Source: Cervus elaphus
Lineage: Eukaryota; Chordata; Mammalia; Artiodactyla; Cervidae
Direction of reading: 5' to 3'
Assembly (NCBI RefSeq): GCF_910594005.1
Contig: NC_057845.1
Location: 3,906,001 to 3,970,000, forward strand
Length of the DNA: 64,000 bases
Each line of letters opens with the position of its first letter. Position 1 is the stretch's first letter. A program made the translations under genes and the position numbers. Below are positions 36,123 to 47,701 of this stretch, in pieces. A model generated the notes under the pieces. It saw only the letters and a list, made by a program, of their open reading frames with translations, was not told the origin of the DNA and did no database searches.

Positions 36123-37101
36123 AAAAAGATCAGGAGAGGAGAACTTCAATGTGGTTTCAGGCACGCTAATGGGAACACTACTTTTTAGCAGAGATGAGAC
36201 AGGGAGGACCTTCTTCAGCACTTTCAATCTTTTATGTGAAAATACAAGTATGAAAACTATGCTGTTCATTATATCCTTTCCTCTACTTTCCCCTGCCCTT
36301 GGTCATTACATGCCTCTCTTCGCTCTATTTGATCCACTTGATCTTTCTCCAGCATTATTCCTTGACTCCTTGCCTTCTATTTGTTTTTGCTGAAAGATGA
36401 TTAGACTCTAAAACAAATTTAAAACATTTCTTACATCACTTCTACTTGAAGGGCAGTATAAAATATTTTTAGACCAATGGCACAGCTGGACCAATCCTAT
36501 AAGTGGGAGCGTGGCAGCCCTCCATCTGTCCTTTCAAACCTCTGCTTACACACTGTTTTCAATGCCGTTTCCTGATGACCAAGGGCATGGCACCAGTAGC
36601 TGCCAAGTGCATACATCTCTTTGCCCCGCTGTCCACTTATCCGGGACTGATGAAAGAGGAAAGCCTCAGAGGAAACAGCCTTCTATTTTACTCAAAACCA
36701 CATGATAAAATTCAATTTCTGTTTCTGTCCAGCAAAAAAAAAAACCAAAACAGTGCTATTTCCATGCAGGAAATGACTCTAAAAATTTGCTGACATAGGT
36801 ATTGAGCAGATTATTAGGAAACTGTGTTTCTCCATTTCTTCCACAATAATGAAAGATACAGACAAATGAGTGAATGAAACAAGGGTAATAGGTTTTACTT
36901 TATCCTAGGGAAAAATCATTGTTGAGCCATGATATAATTAAATCCAGTTCAGAGAATATGATCCACAAATTGCCAAAAGACCAGTCAGAGAAAGAGGCCA
37001 CGAACAGTGCTCAAGAGGTACAACCCAAGGACTGAAACAGCACTTAAAAGATCACTAATGTGGGACTTCAAAAATCGCCAGAAATGGCATCCAACACGTA
37101 C

Positions 37102-37349
37102 GTGGAGCTGAAGTCGGCCCAGTTGTTGGGGGTCTCGGAGGGCTCTGCGGGGGCTGCAGCCAAAGGGGCGGGGGTCTCACGCACAGCCACTTTGGGTGTA
37201 GGGGTGGAGGCCACCTCAGTCACTGGTTTGACTGGGGCAGGAACCTCGTTTTCTGGGATTTTCTCTGCGTAGTTTGCAGGGAACCATCCCGTCTTTCCTT
37301 TTAATTCTCCTCCAAGCCATCCCGGTTCTCCAGTTTGGCTTTCGTCCAC
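37102..37349 (-). CDS. ITSN1: ITSN1 exon 21: second half of SH3A and start of the AP2-binding linker
   Basis: The exon is 248 bases, with acceptor CTTTCCTGCAG and donor GTACGT, and leaves two bases (AC) of a Thr codon. It completes SH3A with VDESQTGEPGWLGGELKG and the typical GWFPANYAEKI ending. It then enters a Pro/Ala/Thr-rich linker and finishes near NNWADFSS. The WADF tetrapeptide is a clathrin-adaptor appendage-binding motif; the SH3A-B linker of intersectin-1 is known to bind AP2. The linker carries several substitutions relative to human as I recall it, while the SH3 core is unchanged. Confidence 0.97.
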
Positions 37350-38469
37350 CTGCAGGAAAGTCATAAACTTTAATTTAAGTGGAACTAAATCAACCCCTAC
37401 AGACACTGAACACTCTTAACAGAACAAAGCCCCCACTTCTGACCCAGTCAGACTAACACACAGCACAGACCTTTCTTCGCCTTATTCTTAGTCTGAGAGT
37501 CTGGAAAAATAGTCTCTAAACATTAACTCTAAAGAAACAGTTGGTGCTATAATTCATGTTCTTACTCTTTTGTGCCTGTTTATCTTTTTCTTTTTCTCCT
37601 AACAATAGCAGCTAGGATAAAGTACCTGGAGTCTTAAGAAGTCCCATAAACTTTTTGAGCTACTCTGAATTATAAAATGATGTGACAGACTTCATCACTC
37701 AGGAACTCAAGTAATTATTAAAAAATAATTTGACTTAGGTTTATTGTTTAAAATGGAAAGCAAAGGGTGCAATCAATATAAATGTAGCCCTCTAAAAGTC
37801 TCTGATAACTAAGCAGTCCTTATTCAGCACACGGACAAGAGAAACAGAAAACACAGTCTTAGATGTTTCTATAGGCAATAAAACTGGCTGCTGCATGTAG
37901 TCTTTTGAAAGCTCCACAGATATATGAAGAGAAAAGTAAAGAAATGATTATTTAGAGCAACGATTAATTTTATTAAAGTCCTATCACTTTCTTTTGCACA
38001 AATTGTACTGTAACATTCACAAATGTGCACAGGAGAATACAGGATTCTGCTGTTTAAAAATTTCAGAGGAGCTTTATTACAACTGGGCTTTTAATGTTTG
38101 CATTTTATCTTAATTCTGACTCAAAAGGATTAGTGAGAATCACCAGAATGACTCTAATACTTATCTTTCCAAGTTACCCTCACTATTTTTGAGCAACAGG
38201 AGATCAATTTGAAGATAATTACATTCCCTAGTAGAAAATTATTTTCATTACAGTAAGTCAAATAAAGTTCTGTCAGAGATCTTATTTTATCCTGTAAAAC
38301 ACTGCCTTGGGAGGTAATGCATTGAACACTTCATTGGACTTGAATATTGCTCTTTTGAAATCACAGAAATGGGTGCTAGGGTTTCAACAATGACTTTGGA
38401 AAAAAGTTGCAAAAAAATCCAGTTTTCTAACCCATTCAAATATTCAGCAAAACAAAACAGAGGGAAGGG

Positions 38470-38580
38470 ACATTTGTATACCTACGGCTAATTCATGTTG
38501 ATGTTTGGCAGAAACCAAAGTAATATTGTAAAGCAATTATCCTTCAATTAAAAACATAAATTAAAGAAACCAAAAACAAA
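38470..38580 (+). repeat. Ruminant L1 3' end
   Basis: TATACCTACGGCTAATTCAT and AATATTGTAAAGCAATTATC followed by an A-rich tail match the L1 3' terminus. Confidence 0.8.
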
Positions 38581-39311
38581 AAAACACAAAATAAATAACT
38601 ATGGAACCACATATTTATTTGTATTCTGTGTAGAATATGGTATGATGTTTATTAGCTTCTTTGAATTAAAAAAAAAAAACACCTTGGGATAGGCATGCAG
38701 AAAGTAGAATTCAAAGCTCACTGAATTATTTCTACATGTTGGTCATAAAATAACATGGAGGAGAGCTTCCTTGCTGCTCTACTTTAGGGAAGCCTTACTG
38801 GCATGGGGAAAAGCAACTTTTAAAGCTGAGAATTCTCCAAAAGGGAGTTACCCAGAGATAAAGCACAACACTGCTTCCAAAAGTTCTATTTTTGGCTTTA
38901 GAGTTCCGGTTGGAACACCCCCACATTGTCTTCTTCTTTCTTCCTCTTCTGGGCAGCCCCACATGTTTCATGAGATGAGGATTTAAGGTGACATTTTCCC
39001 CACTTGGATCTTATTTTCTGCTAGACTCAAATGGCTAGATGCCCTTCCTCACTGGTGACACTCTGACGCACTGTAACTTGCTAGCTGTTTTGTGCTGGAA
39101 ACATAGCTGTTTGTAGGGCAGGCTCAGCCAGGGCCTCCCCAACTTCTCATCAGGTTCAACAGACAAGCTCCTAGCCTTTCTGTGTGTCCCAGGACCAAGG
39201 GGAGGACAGTCAGCAGTGAGTGAGGAGCTGGAGTCAGACACACAAGCACTTTGCCTCAAGACTGCAAGGTATCATGCTCAAGGGTAGGGCTCTGCAATCA
39301 GACTGTCTCAG

Positions 39312-39518
39312 TTTTAGTGCTGGCTGGGTCCTTGTTGCTGTGAGGGCTTTCTCAGGTTGCAGCCAGTGGAGGCTACTCTTTGTGGTGGTGAGCTCTTCAT
39401 TGTGGCACACAGGCTTAGTTGCCCTGTGGAGTGTGGGATCCTCCTGGAACAGGGATCAAACGGGTGTCTCCTGCACTGGTGGGCAGACTTTTCTCCACGG
39501 AGCCACCAGAGAAGCCCC
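39312..39518 (-). repeat. CHR-type tRNA SINE
   Basis: Reverse copy ending in GGAGCCACCAGAGAAGCCCC, inserted into the MIR. Confidence 0.82.
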
Positions 39519-39687
39519 TTGTTCAGTTGCTCAGTCGTGTCTTGACTCTTTGCGACCCCACGGACTGCAGGCTTCTCTGTCCTTTACTATCTCCTGGAGT
39601 TTGCTCAGACTCATGTCCATCAAGTTGGTGATGCCATCCAACCAGCTCATCCTCTGCTGCCTCCTTCTCCTCCTGCAGCCCCTGCTT
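39519..39687 (-). repeat. BovB 3'-end-derived fragment
   Basis: Reverse BovB tail (TTGTTCAGTTGCTCAGTCGT, then CTCAGACTCATGTCCATCAA) directly abutting the CHR SINE. Confidence 0.85.
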
Positions 39688-39954
39688 CAGTTTTAGTACC
39701 ACTTCTACAATTATTAGCTGGCTGACTTTGGACAAGTTTAATCTCTTGGTGCCTCAGTCTCCTTATCTATAAAATGGAGGATAATAATAACAGTACCTGT
39801 TTTATAACAGTTGTGGTAAGAAGTATCCAGAATACTGCCTGGCATCTGAGATGTGCTTGATGACAGATTCTCTTCTTTTTTAAAGATTTTTCTTGACATA
39901 GACTATTTTTAAAGTCTTTATTGAACTTCTTACAATATTGCTTCTGTTTTATAT

Positions 39955-40069
39955 TTTGTTTTTTTGGCCACGAGGAATGCGGGATCGTAGCTCCCTGAGA
40001 CCCTGCACTCAGACCCACACCTCCTGCACTGGAAGGTGAAGCTGTAACCACTGGACCACCAGGGCAGTC
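39955..40069 (-). repeat. tRNA-type SINE
   Basis: TTTTTTGGCCACGAGGAATG followed by the head ACCACTGGACCACCAGGGCA. Confidence 0.85.
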
Positions 40070-41639
40070 CGACAGACTTTCTAAAGCCATCTCTCCTGTT
40101 GTCCAGATCTGACTCTTGTGCAGTTCTCTTTTGTCCTGTAAAAGCCTAGGCTCTGTCTGACCCTGGTCACTTTAGGTAACCAGAGATTTGGGTTCTCTGT
40201 GGGGAGGTGCCTGCTCTAGAAACCTGTCTGGTACCCCAGGCCCTCTGGGCTGGCCTTCCTGGCTTCCTGTAGGGGCTGAAGTGTGATCCCAGATCCCAGC
40301 CTATCTGAAACCCCTTACTGGTCTGTCCTAGTTAGGCCTCCTTGAGTACCAGCTGCTTTACTTAATGATGTCCTATGACCCGCTGTCATTCCCTTGAGAT
40401 ATGGGTCTTACTTGGTTAACCAGACTTTTGGTTGACACCTGGAATTGGATCTGAAGCCCTGAGGGAATGTTCCACCCCATGGGCAGGTTGAGCTCACATC
40501 CTAGTTAATTACACCCAGCCCTGCCCCAAAGATGACAGAAAACAAGCACCACCACTCAGGAAGAGGAGAGGGTGCCATGGCAGCCCCTTATCCTTGCAAA
40601 CAAGAGCTTCTGCTACCTGTCAAGGCAATAATGAAACCAGCTTGTCACTTGTCACCAAGGAAATCCATCACTTTTAACCTAGGAAACTGTTTGCTAATTG
40701 AACAAACAATAGTCTCAATGAGTTTAATTTATTCTTATAGAAATCCATTAATTTGAATGACCAATTAAATTTTAAGGTTCAGAGGACAAAATAAAAACTC
40801 ACATATAACATTAAATTAAATTAACCACTTAGAAAAAGTATAAAGGGTCTTGTACGAAAATGAGAAACATTTCCTCCTGGAGTTGAAAAGCTTTACTCAA
40901 AATGCCAACCAATTGTGAAAATGTTATATATAATTAGGATAGAAAAAGCACAGTCAAACACACAGACTTCTTTGTAAGCGTCTATGGCTGGCTATAACGT
41001 GAACTTATATGTACATGGGGTAGATTCATCTATCTGTGGCTTACGTTGATCACTCACAAGTGAGGGGATTTTTGTGCTAATGATATTGGTCTTAATACAG
41101 TTTTGCTTAGCCACCACATTGCAACACCTCAAAGCATCTGGGAGCCTTCTAGTGAAATGTCAAAGTGGGAAGCACAAACCCCAAATGTTGCTTAAAGGTC
41201 TGGGAATATGTTAGAGACCTAGTGTATGAACTGTTAATAATTAGGCACTGCACACTGGAGGGCACTGAGGCGACAGTCTAACGCAGGCAGCATTATCAGG
41301 TGCAACGACTGAACCCCAATACCCAATAATATCAGACCTCTTTTCTCAGTGTTTGTGGCTTCAACGCCGCCAACTCTGTTAGGTGACACTAAGGTTTCTA
41401 ACGCCTCTGACCTTGTCACAGAGAAGGGTAACAGAGGTCCTCTCTCTCCTCACAAGCAGAACAGACTGTGGACAGTAAACATGTGTAAACTGTGTACTGG
41501 CTTAGACCTGCCGCTGCAGCTGCATGGGATATGCGGGGAGTGTGGAGACAGCACGTGCTTCATGCATTTGCCAGTTTGGAAATAAAAGGGTGCCCCCTGA
41601 ACTCCCGGATGAGGAGATTAAAGCTGTTTTCTAGGGACG

Positions 41640-41955
41640 CAGCCCTAGAGAATGGACTTATGAACACAGTGGGGGAAGAAGAGGTGGACCGAATTGAGAG
41701 AGGAGCATGGAAACATATACATTATCTGATACGTAAATCAGCTAGCCAGTGAGAATTCACTGTATGACGCAGGGAGCCCAACCAGGTGCTCTGCGACAGC
41801 CCAGGGGGAGAGGAGGGCGGGAGGCGGAAGGGAGGTTTAAGAGGGAGAAGACGTGTGTATACCTGTGGCTGATTCATGTTGATGTATGGCAGGAACCAAC
41901 ATAGTATTGTAAACAATTATTCTCCACTAAAAAATAAATAAAATTTTAAAACATT
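41640..41955 (+). repeat. Ruminant L1 3' end
   Basis: GGAGCATGGAAACATATACA, a G/A-rich stretch (GGGAGAGGAGGGCGGGAGG), CTGTGGCTGATTCATGTTGA and an A-rich tail. Confidence 0.85.
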
Positions 41956-42012
41956 AAAACAAAACCCCAAAAACACCTGTTTTCTAAAGTGCTAATCTAG
42001 AGGTCAGCCAAA

Positions 42013-42197
42013 ATTTTTGTTTTAAATATTTATTTGACTGTGTCTGGTCTGAGTTGTGGCATGCACGATCTCCAGCTGAGGCACGTGAACTCTTAGCTGC
42101 AGCATGTGGAATCTAGTTAATGGAACCAGGGGTTGAACCCAGGACGCCTGCACCAAGAGCTTGGAGTCTTAGCCACTGGACCACCAGGGAAGTCCCC
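42013..42197 (-). repeat. CHR-type tRNA SINE
   Basis: AATATTTATTTGACTGTGTC to the head TAGCCACTGGACCACCAGGG. Confidence 0.85.
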
Positions 42198-42662
42198 TTA
42201 GCTTTCACAAGGACTCAAACCTGCAATTGTAGCACAAAAGCAGCTGTAGGCAATATGGAAAGGAATGTGCCTGAATGTGTGCCAGTAAAACTTTATTACA
42301 AAACAGGCAAGGGCTGGATTAGGCTCACTCTGGGAATCAGTGTATGCTGAGCATAGGCTCAGATGTTAAGGTCACGGAAATCTAAGAAAGGCAGGAAAGA
42401 AACGGTATTGACTACATTAAAAAAAAAAATTCTCCATCAAAAGAAGAGAAAAAATGAGTTTAAATTGTTATAAGGGTAACCCTAAATTAAAGGATAAATA
42501 ATTTTCTGAATGAATGGATTGGTTCATGGCTAAGAACTCCTAAAGAAGTCTCTCTCTTTTTTTCAGAATGACTTGCGATTAGTTCTGACAGAAAAAAGAT
42601 TAGGCTGGATCAGTGGTACCCAAAACTCCCTGACAGAACCACCGGAGAAGATTTTGAATTCT

Positions 42663-43033
42663 TGTTGTTCAGTCGCTCAGTCGTGTCGGACTCTTTGCGA
42701 CCCCATGGACTGCAGCACACCAGACTTCCCTTTCCATCACCAACTCCCAGAGCTTGCTCAAACTCATGTCCATTGAGTCAGTGATGCCATCCAACCTTCT
42801 CATCCTGTTGCCCTCTTCTCCTCCTGCCTTCAATCTTTCCCAGCATCAGGGTCTTTTCCAATGAGTTGGCTCTTCACATCAGGTGGCCAAAGTATTGGAG
42901 CTTCAGCTTCACCATCAGTCCTTCCAATGAGTATTCAGGTTTGATCTCCTTCCTGTTTAAGGGACTCTCAAGAGTCTTCTCCAGCACCACAATTTGAAAG
43001 CATCAATTCTTCAGTACTCAGCCTTCTTTTTGA
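42663..43033 (-). repeat. BovB LINE 3' end
   Basis: Reverse copy of the last 370 bases of BovB (GTTGTTCAGTCGCTCAGTCG to AAAGCATCAATTCTTCAGTA). Confidence 0.92.
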
Positions 43034-43087
43034 ATCCTAAATATGGATTAAAATTTCCCAGAGTCTCCAGGAGAGAGTTCTGGATTG

Positions 43088-43089
<2 letters not shown>

Positions 43090-43127
<38 letters not shown>

Positions 43128-43314
43128 CTCAGACAGTAAAGCAATGCAGGAGACCCGGGTTTGATCCCTGGGTTGGAAAGATCCCCTGGAGAAGGAAATG
43201 GCAGCCCACTCCAGTACCCTTGCCTGGAAAATCCCATGGAGCATGGAGCCTGGTAGGCTACCGTCCATGGGGTCGCAAAGAGTCGGACAAGACTGAGCGA
43301 CTTCACTTTCACTC
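43090..43314 (+). repeat. (TG)n run and 5'-truncated Bov-tA
   Basis: A TG run of about 37 bases (43090-43126) merges into a forward Bov-tA (GGCTCAGACAGTAAAGCAAT to GACTGAGCGACTTCACTTTC). Its first bases seem to be replaced by the dinucleotide run. Confidence 0.9.
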
Positions 43315-44463
43315 TAAGATCCCTGAGCAGGACTGATGTATTGAGCCTTGTGCCATTTAAAGCCAGCTGAGTTAGATGATCAGCCTGTGCTCTTAAGATA
43401 AACTTAAACAAAATGGCAGTGAGCAGAATTGTTCTAATTTCTCATGCTATTATTCCAATACATTGTGGATGTCAAATTGGGCTTTTTCACCCTCCAGGTT
43501 ATGGGACCTCCAGATCAGAAGACAGGCCATAGGTTTACAAAGTATCTAAGCCTTAGCCGTCAAAGTCAACTCAACTAAGATGCCTCCATTCAGAAGTCTT
43601 CCCAGAGCACATCCGTTCACTCTGATTCCTTTTCTCTTTTACATTCCGAGCAGCAGTAGTGAACATTCATTGGGAACTTCATCATACACTGGCTTTTTCA
43701 CGTGTTTCTCCCTATTTTTCTAAAAAGATTTTAAACATCTGAATGGTGGATGTTACCTTATATTTCTTTGTATTACCAACAACAGTTAGAAGAGGACTAT
43801 ATATGAAATACCACCTAATTTTTGTTAATCATGAAAAAATACTTTTGGAGAAAACTGAGCTGATAATCAAGATTTTTAAAAGTAAAATATTTTTTAAAGC
43901 CTCCTGCAAGACTGCCTGCATTAAAACAGGAAACAGGTTGCTAGACCTCTAAAATCTAACAGGTGTAGTTAGCTATTTTTCAAAGTCTGAGAAATATGAG
44001 AATCTGATAATGACTATGCCTGCAAAAATAAGTGAACTCCTGACTACTCAACCAAGAGAGATTGCTAAGGATGTTCTACTGTATATTTTCCATAACTGTG
44101 TTTCTTAACTACAAAATTCATGAAATAAAAAAACTGTTACTCTTACAAGTCAATTTCCACTTTGGGTGTCCAATTGTTAGCCTCACAAAGATAACACAGC
44201 TGATGCCACTTGGGGTGTCTTGTTGCATTCTGGGATATAAAATGAAGACACCACTCCAGTCCCATCAACAAGAGGACACAGGATGCCTTGTGGATGAAGG
44301 ACAACAAAGTCCCTTCATCACATATTTGGGATGTCGGAGATAAAGTAAACAGTAAACTGGGCCTGGGTGGACACTCTCTGTTTTATTTGTCAAAGTCGGA
44401 TTTATCTTTAGTGTTTTATTAAAAATTACAAATGTAGATACAGTTGTAAATATAAATATGGTG

Positions 44464-44641
44464 GTAGTGGTTTAGTTGCTAAGTTGTGTCCGACTCATTG
44501 CAACCCCATGGACAATAGCCCTCCAGGGATTCCAGTCTATGGGATTTCCCAGGCAAGAATACTGGAGTGGGTTGCCATTTTCTTCTCTAGGGGATCTTCC
44601 TGACCCAGGGATTGAACTGGGGTCTCTTGCATGCAGGTGGT
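44464..44641 (-). repeat. Bov-tA SINE
   Basis: Reverse copy (TTAGTTGCTAAGTTGTGTCC to GGTCTCTTGCATGCAGGTGG), lacking the last part of the head. Confidence 0.9.
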
Positions 44642-44849
44642 ATAGAAGTACATAAAATTAAAAACAACCACCCCCAACCACTGCCAAGTAGTAACCACTA
44701 TTAACAGTTTGATGCCTACATTGCAAGGCTGTAAACTATATGCATATAAACATACACCTGCATAAAAAAACACACACCTGGTTTTTTATTTACCCAAATA
44801 CAATTATACTCTACATATTGTTTCTGCTTTTTTTACTGGAGAGTTTATT

Positions 44850-44912
44850 CGTATCAGGTTGGCCAAATAGTACAGAAAAACCCAAATGAACTTCGGGACC
44901 AATCCAATATAT
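44850..44912. mobile_element. Mariner-type MITE, divergent
   Basis: TCAGGTTGGCCAAATAGTAC faces CGGGACCAATCCAATATATG over about 60 bases. It is shorter and more diverged than the copies at 20.1 and 28.6 kb. Confidence 0.6.
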
Positions 44913-45907
44913 GTAGATCTGTGTAATTTTCGAAAACATCTTTATTGTTTAGCTGTATCGTAATTTATTTAAATCATCTCCCTACTGAGAGATACAGGGC
45001 TGTTCCTTTTTTGAAACTTTTACCGGCAGTGCTGCAGTGAATATCCATGGACACATTTATTTATGCACTTGCCAAAAACAGCCTATAGAAGGAAGAATAA
45101 CAGAGTTCCTGGGTCAAGGGAAATGAGGAATTTTAAGTCTGAATAAGCGTTGCCAAATTGCCTTTCAACTGCCTCAGCCAATTCATGTGACAATGCTCAT
45201 GATGTGTGTTATACTCACTTTCCTACACTCTTGACAAAGCTGGATATTATCAAACTCATAAACTTGCTCAGCTGAGAGATGAAAAATGTTATCTCATCTT
45301 TAACATTTCCATTTTCCTGATCACCAAAGAAAGAAACATCTTTTTGTATATTTTAAAAATCATTTATTTTTCTTTGTCTGTGTATGTATTTCCTTAAAGC
45401 TGTAGGTTTTTTTCATATTAACTTTTCAGTCTTTATGTATCATATGGCAACCCTTTATCTCTCATATATTTTGCAATCTATAGGAGTTAATTTTGTAATA
45501 CTGTCAAATCTTTCCATGTTGTTCATTGATGGCCTCCAGTTTTAACCCAGAAAGTTTTTTTTTTTTGTTAAATAACTTTTAAAAAAGAATTTTATCTTTT
45601 AAGTTTAATCTACTTAGAACTTATTTTTGCCCATGATCTGAGAGACTTGACCTGATAATTTGCCAATACAGAGCCTTCAAGTTAGTCTTTACATGGAAGC
45701 TAGCAAACAGAAACCTGGTTCGCAAACTTTTATTCCTTTCTTTTCTTCTTTTTCTATTTTAAGCACAGCCTACTACACAAACTCAAAACATCTTTTTACT
45801 GCCACGACAACACCCAAAGATATGTGTACTTACATAGAATTAAAGTGATTTAAAAGAACAAAACATTTAATAAGATACAGACTTCCTGACAGTGAGAAGG
45901 CACTCAC

Positions 45908-45922
45908 CCATTCCCCTTTAAC
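45908..45922 (-). CDS. ITSN1: ITSN1 exon 20: 15-base neuronal microexon (VKGEW)
   Basis: Read on the minus strand these 15 bases are GTTAAAGGGGAATGG, encoding Val-Lys-Gly-Glu-Trp. They are bounded by an AG (45924-45923) and a GTGAGT donor (45907-45902). Both neighbours are phase 0 at this point (exon 19 ends in ATG, exon 21 opens with GTG), so inclusion adds five residues to the SH3A n-Src loop without a frame change. This matches the published neuron-specific intersectin-1 microexon, which changes SH3A partner preference towards dynamin 1. Three TGC triplets on the transcript strand lie within 35 bases upstream, as expected of SRRM4/nSR100-regulated microexons. That regulatory link is inferred. 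Confidence 0.95.
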
Positions 45923-47579
45923 CTCCACCAGGAAAGCACAGGTTTGAAAGCAAGGCAAAACACATGTTTAATGAGATGTTTCATTCTTACGGTATATCTA
46001 CACTTTATTCTTCCAGAGGGGCTGGGGCTTAACTAGTCAATTTAAGGAAAAAAGACTCAATATCACTGTAACAAGACGATGTTTCCCTCAAAAATAGCAA
46101 TATTTACTCATTAAAATATAGAGCGTCTGTAACATTTCCTTATCATAACACTTGGTTAACACTTTCTTATCTCAAGAAGAGAATATTACTTTTTCTACAC
46201 TTTGTGCTGCAACAAAATCCAGTTTCAAAAATGTTAGGCTTTTTTTTTTTTTTCTTTTGAAAGCAGTGTAAAAAAAAAAAAAATCAACCTTGTAATAAGG
46301 TCCTATCTGCTACAGCATTATACCTTCATACTGTTTAGAGTCCTGCTATTGACTGGTACTTAGATAAATTCATCTGCTTGAAAAGGCAGCCTGAGGCCAT
46401 CAGGACAGAGAAGATGGGGAAGAAGCTGAGAAAACACTGCCTGCCTCGGGTCCCCATTCATGTGTAGGGTGTTCTGTGAAGAGTAAGTGAGGCTGGCGCC
46501 CGGGCATCCAAACCTCAGGTTTCATTACTGTGAAGGAAATGCTGATTTTGAAAGATTCGGGACCCTTAGATGTAACCTCCTTATTTCCAGCGCAAAAGAA
46601 CTAGAGAAAAAGCTATCAGAAAATAAGGGGAAAGGAGATCAGCTTCTCTGAGAAACAAACACATCGTTCCTTCTAAATATTTTGACCTGTGAAACATCTC
46701 ATACTCTAAATACAGATATGACGCATAAATGCAACATGTATGAGCAATTACTGTGGCTACACGACATCCTTTATACTTCAATGACACAGGGTCCCAATAT
46801 GGGAAGTGTGTCTGTCTCAACTATTAATTTTCACAGTTCTTTGAAAATTCTGAACCATTTCCATCTTAAAAAAAAAAAAAAGCCAACAGTAATGCAAAGT
46901 TCGACCACTTCTAAGACATACATTAACTGGATTGAAGGACTACTGTTTTCTTTTAGGAAAGAATTTAGGTCAACCACATTCCTTCATTCTTTCTCAAACT
47001 GGTTACTATAGCTTTAGTTATAATAACAAGATTATATTTAATTATTGTATTTACAGAAACAAGCTATGACAAGCAAAATTCTAAACTCTTTCATCTGTTC
47101 ATTTACAGAGTAGGAAAGCAGATTAACTGTATTTAGTTCATTACTCTTCACACAATTCAAAGTTTACATGAGTAAAGGGAAAAAAAGGTGCTTTGACCCA
47201 AAGATACAAAAGTTATTATTGGCAACTGTGACCAAATATTTTGCATTTAAAACTATTTCTGAAAGACTACTCACAGTATCTAAGTAGGAATCTAAACTCT
47301 GAAATTACCAGAGCTTTACAGATTTGAAAATACACAAGGCTATGTCAGGAACCCATTTTTCTTTAACAATTCTATTTTGAGGTGATGCAGGATACATTTT
47401 TAAATGCTGTCTCTCATTCAAATAGAAAAGGAAGAAGACTGAGTCAATACTTCAAAAACTCATGCTGGATTATTGGATTTCACACTCGCCCACAATTTTA
47501 CAACTGTCAAATAAAGTACAAGAAGAGGACAGATGCTAACCATCAACACAAACCACACTTTCGCTGGAGCCTTTCTTAC
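45923..47579 (-). other. ITSN1: Intron 19 (upstream of the microexon)
   Basis: About 1.66 kb of AT-rich sequence with no recognisable interspersed repeat. It includes a T-run/A-run pair near 46,240-46,285 and an A-run at 46,868-46,881. The lack of transposons next to the regulated microexon may reflect constraint, but that is inferred. Confidence 0.75.
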
Positions 47580-47701
47580 CATGACTATATCTCCCGGCTG
47601 GATCGTGATTTCATCGTGACTCCTGGACTCAAAGGGATAGAGTGCTCGGTAATACACCACTTTTACATTCTCCTGTGCAGAAATCGTAAGTGGGCCTTTT
47701 T
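47580..47701 (-). CDS. ITSN1: ITSN1 exon 19: first half of SH3A
   Basis: The exon is 122 bases after a TATAAACAG acceptor and ends exactly on an ATG codon before a GTAAGA donor. It encodes the lead-in (EKGPLTISAQENVKV) and the amino half of SH3A: the ALYPF binding-groove motif, the acidic RT loop (ESRSHDE) and the strand TIQPGDIVM. The exon stops within the n-Src loop, the point where a neuronal microexon can be inserted. SH3A binds proline-rich partners such as dynamin, SOS1 and CdGAP (family knowledge). Confidence 0.97.

Larger units (their letters stand above)
34519..37101 (-). other. ITSN1: Intron 21
   Basis: The intron holds a MIR (34.6-34.8 kb) and an L1 3' end expanded by a large CA/TA/CGTATA microsatellite (35.37-36.12 kb). 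The remaining sequence is unique. Confidence 0.8.
39280..39850 (+). repeat. MIR SINE split by younger insertions
   Basis: MIR sequence stops near 39311 and resumes at about 39688. TCAGTTTTAGT occurs at both edges, consistent with a target duplication. The interruption is made of the CHR SINE and BovB-type fragment listed next. Confidence 0.75.
37350..45907 (-). other. ITSN1: Intron 20 (between the microexon and exon 21)
   Basis: This 8.6-kb intron holds L1 3' ends (38.47 and 41.64 kb), a MIR interrupted by CHR and BovB-type SINE sequence (39.3-39.85 kb), a tRNA SINE (39.96 kb), a CHR SINE (42.0 kb), a BovB 3' end (42.66 kb), a TG run with a Bov-tA (43.09 kb), another Bov-tA (44.46 kb) and a mariner remnant (44.85 kb). 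Nothing else is recognised. Confidence 0.8.
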
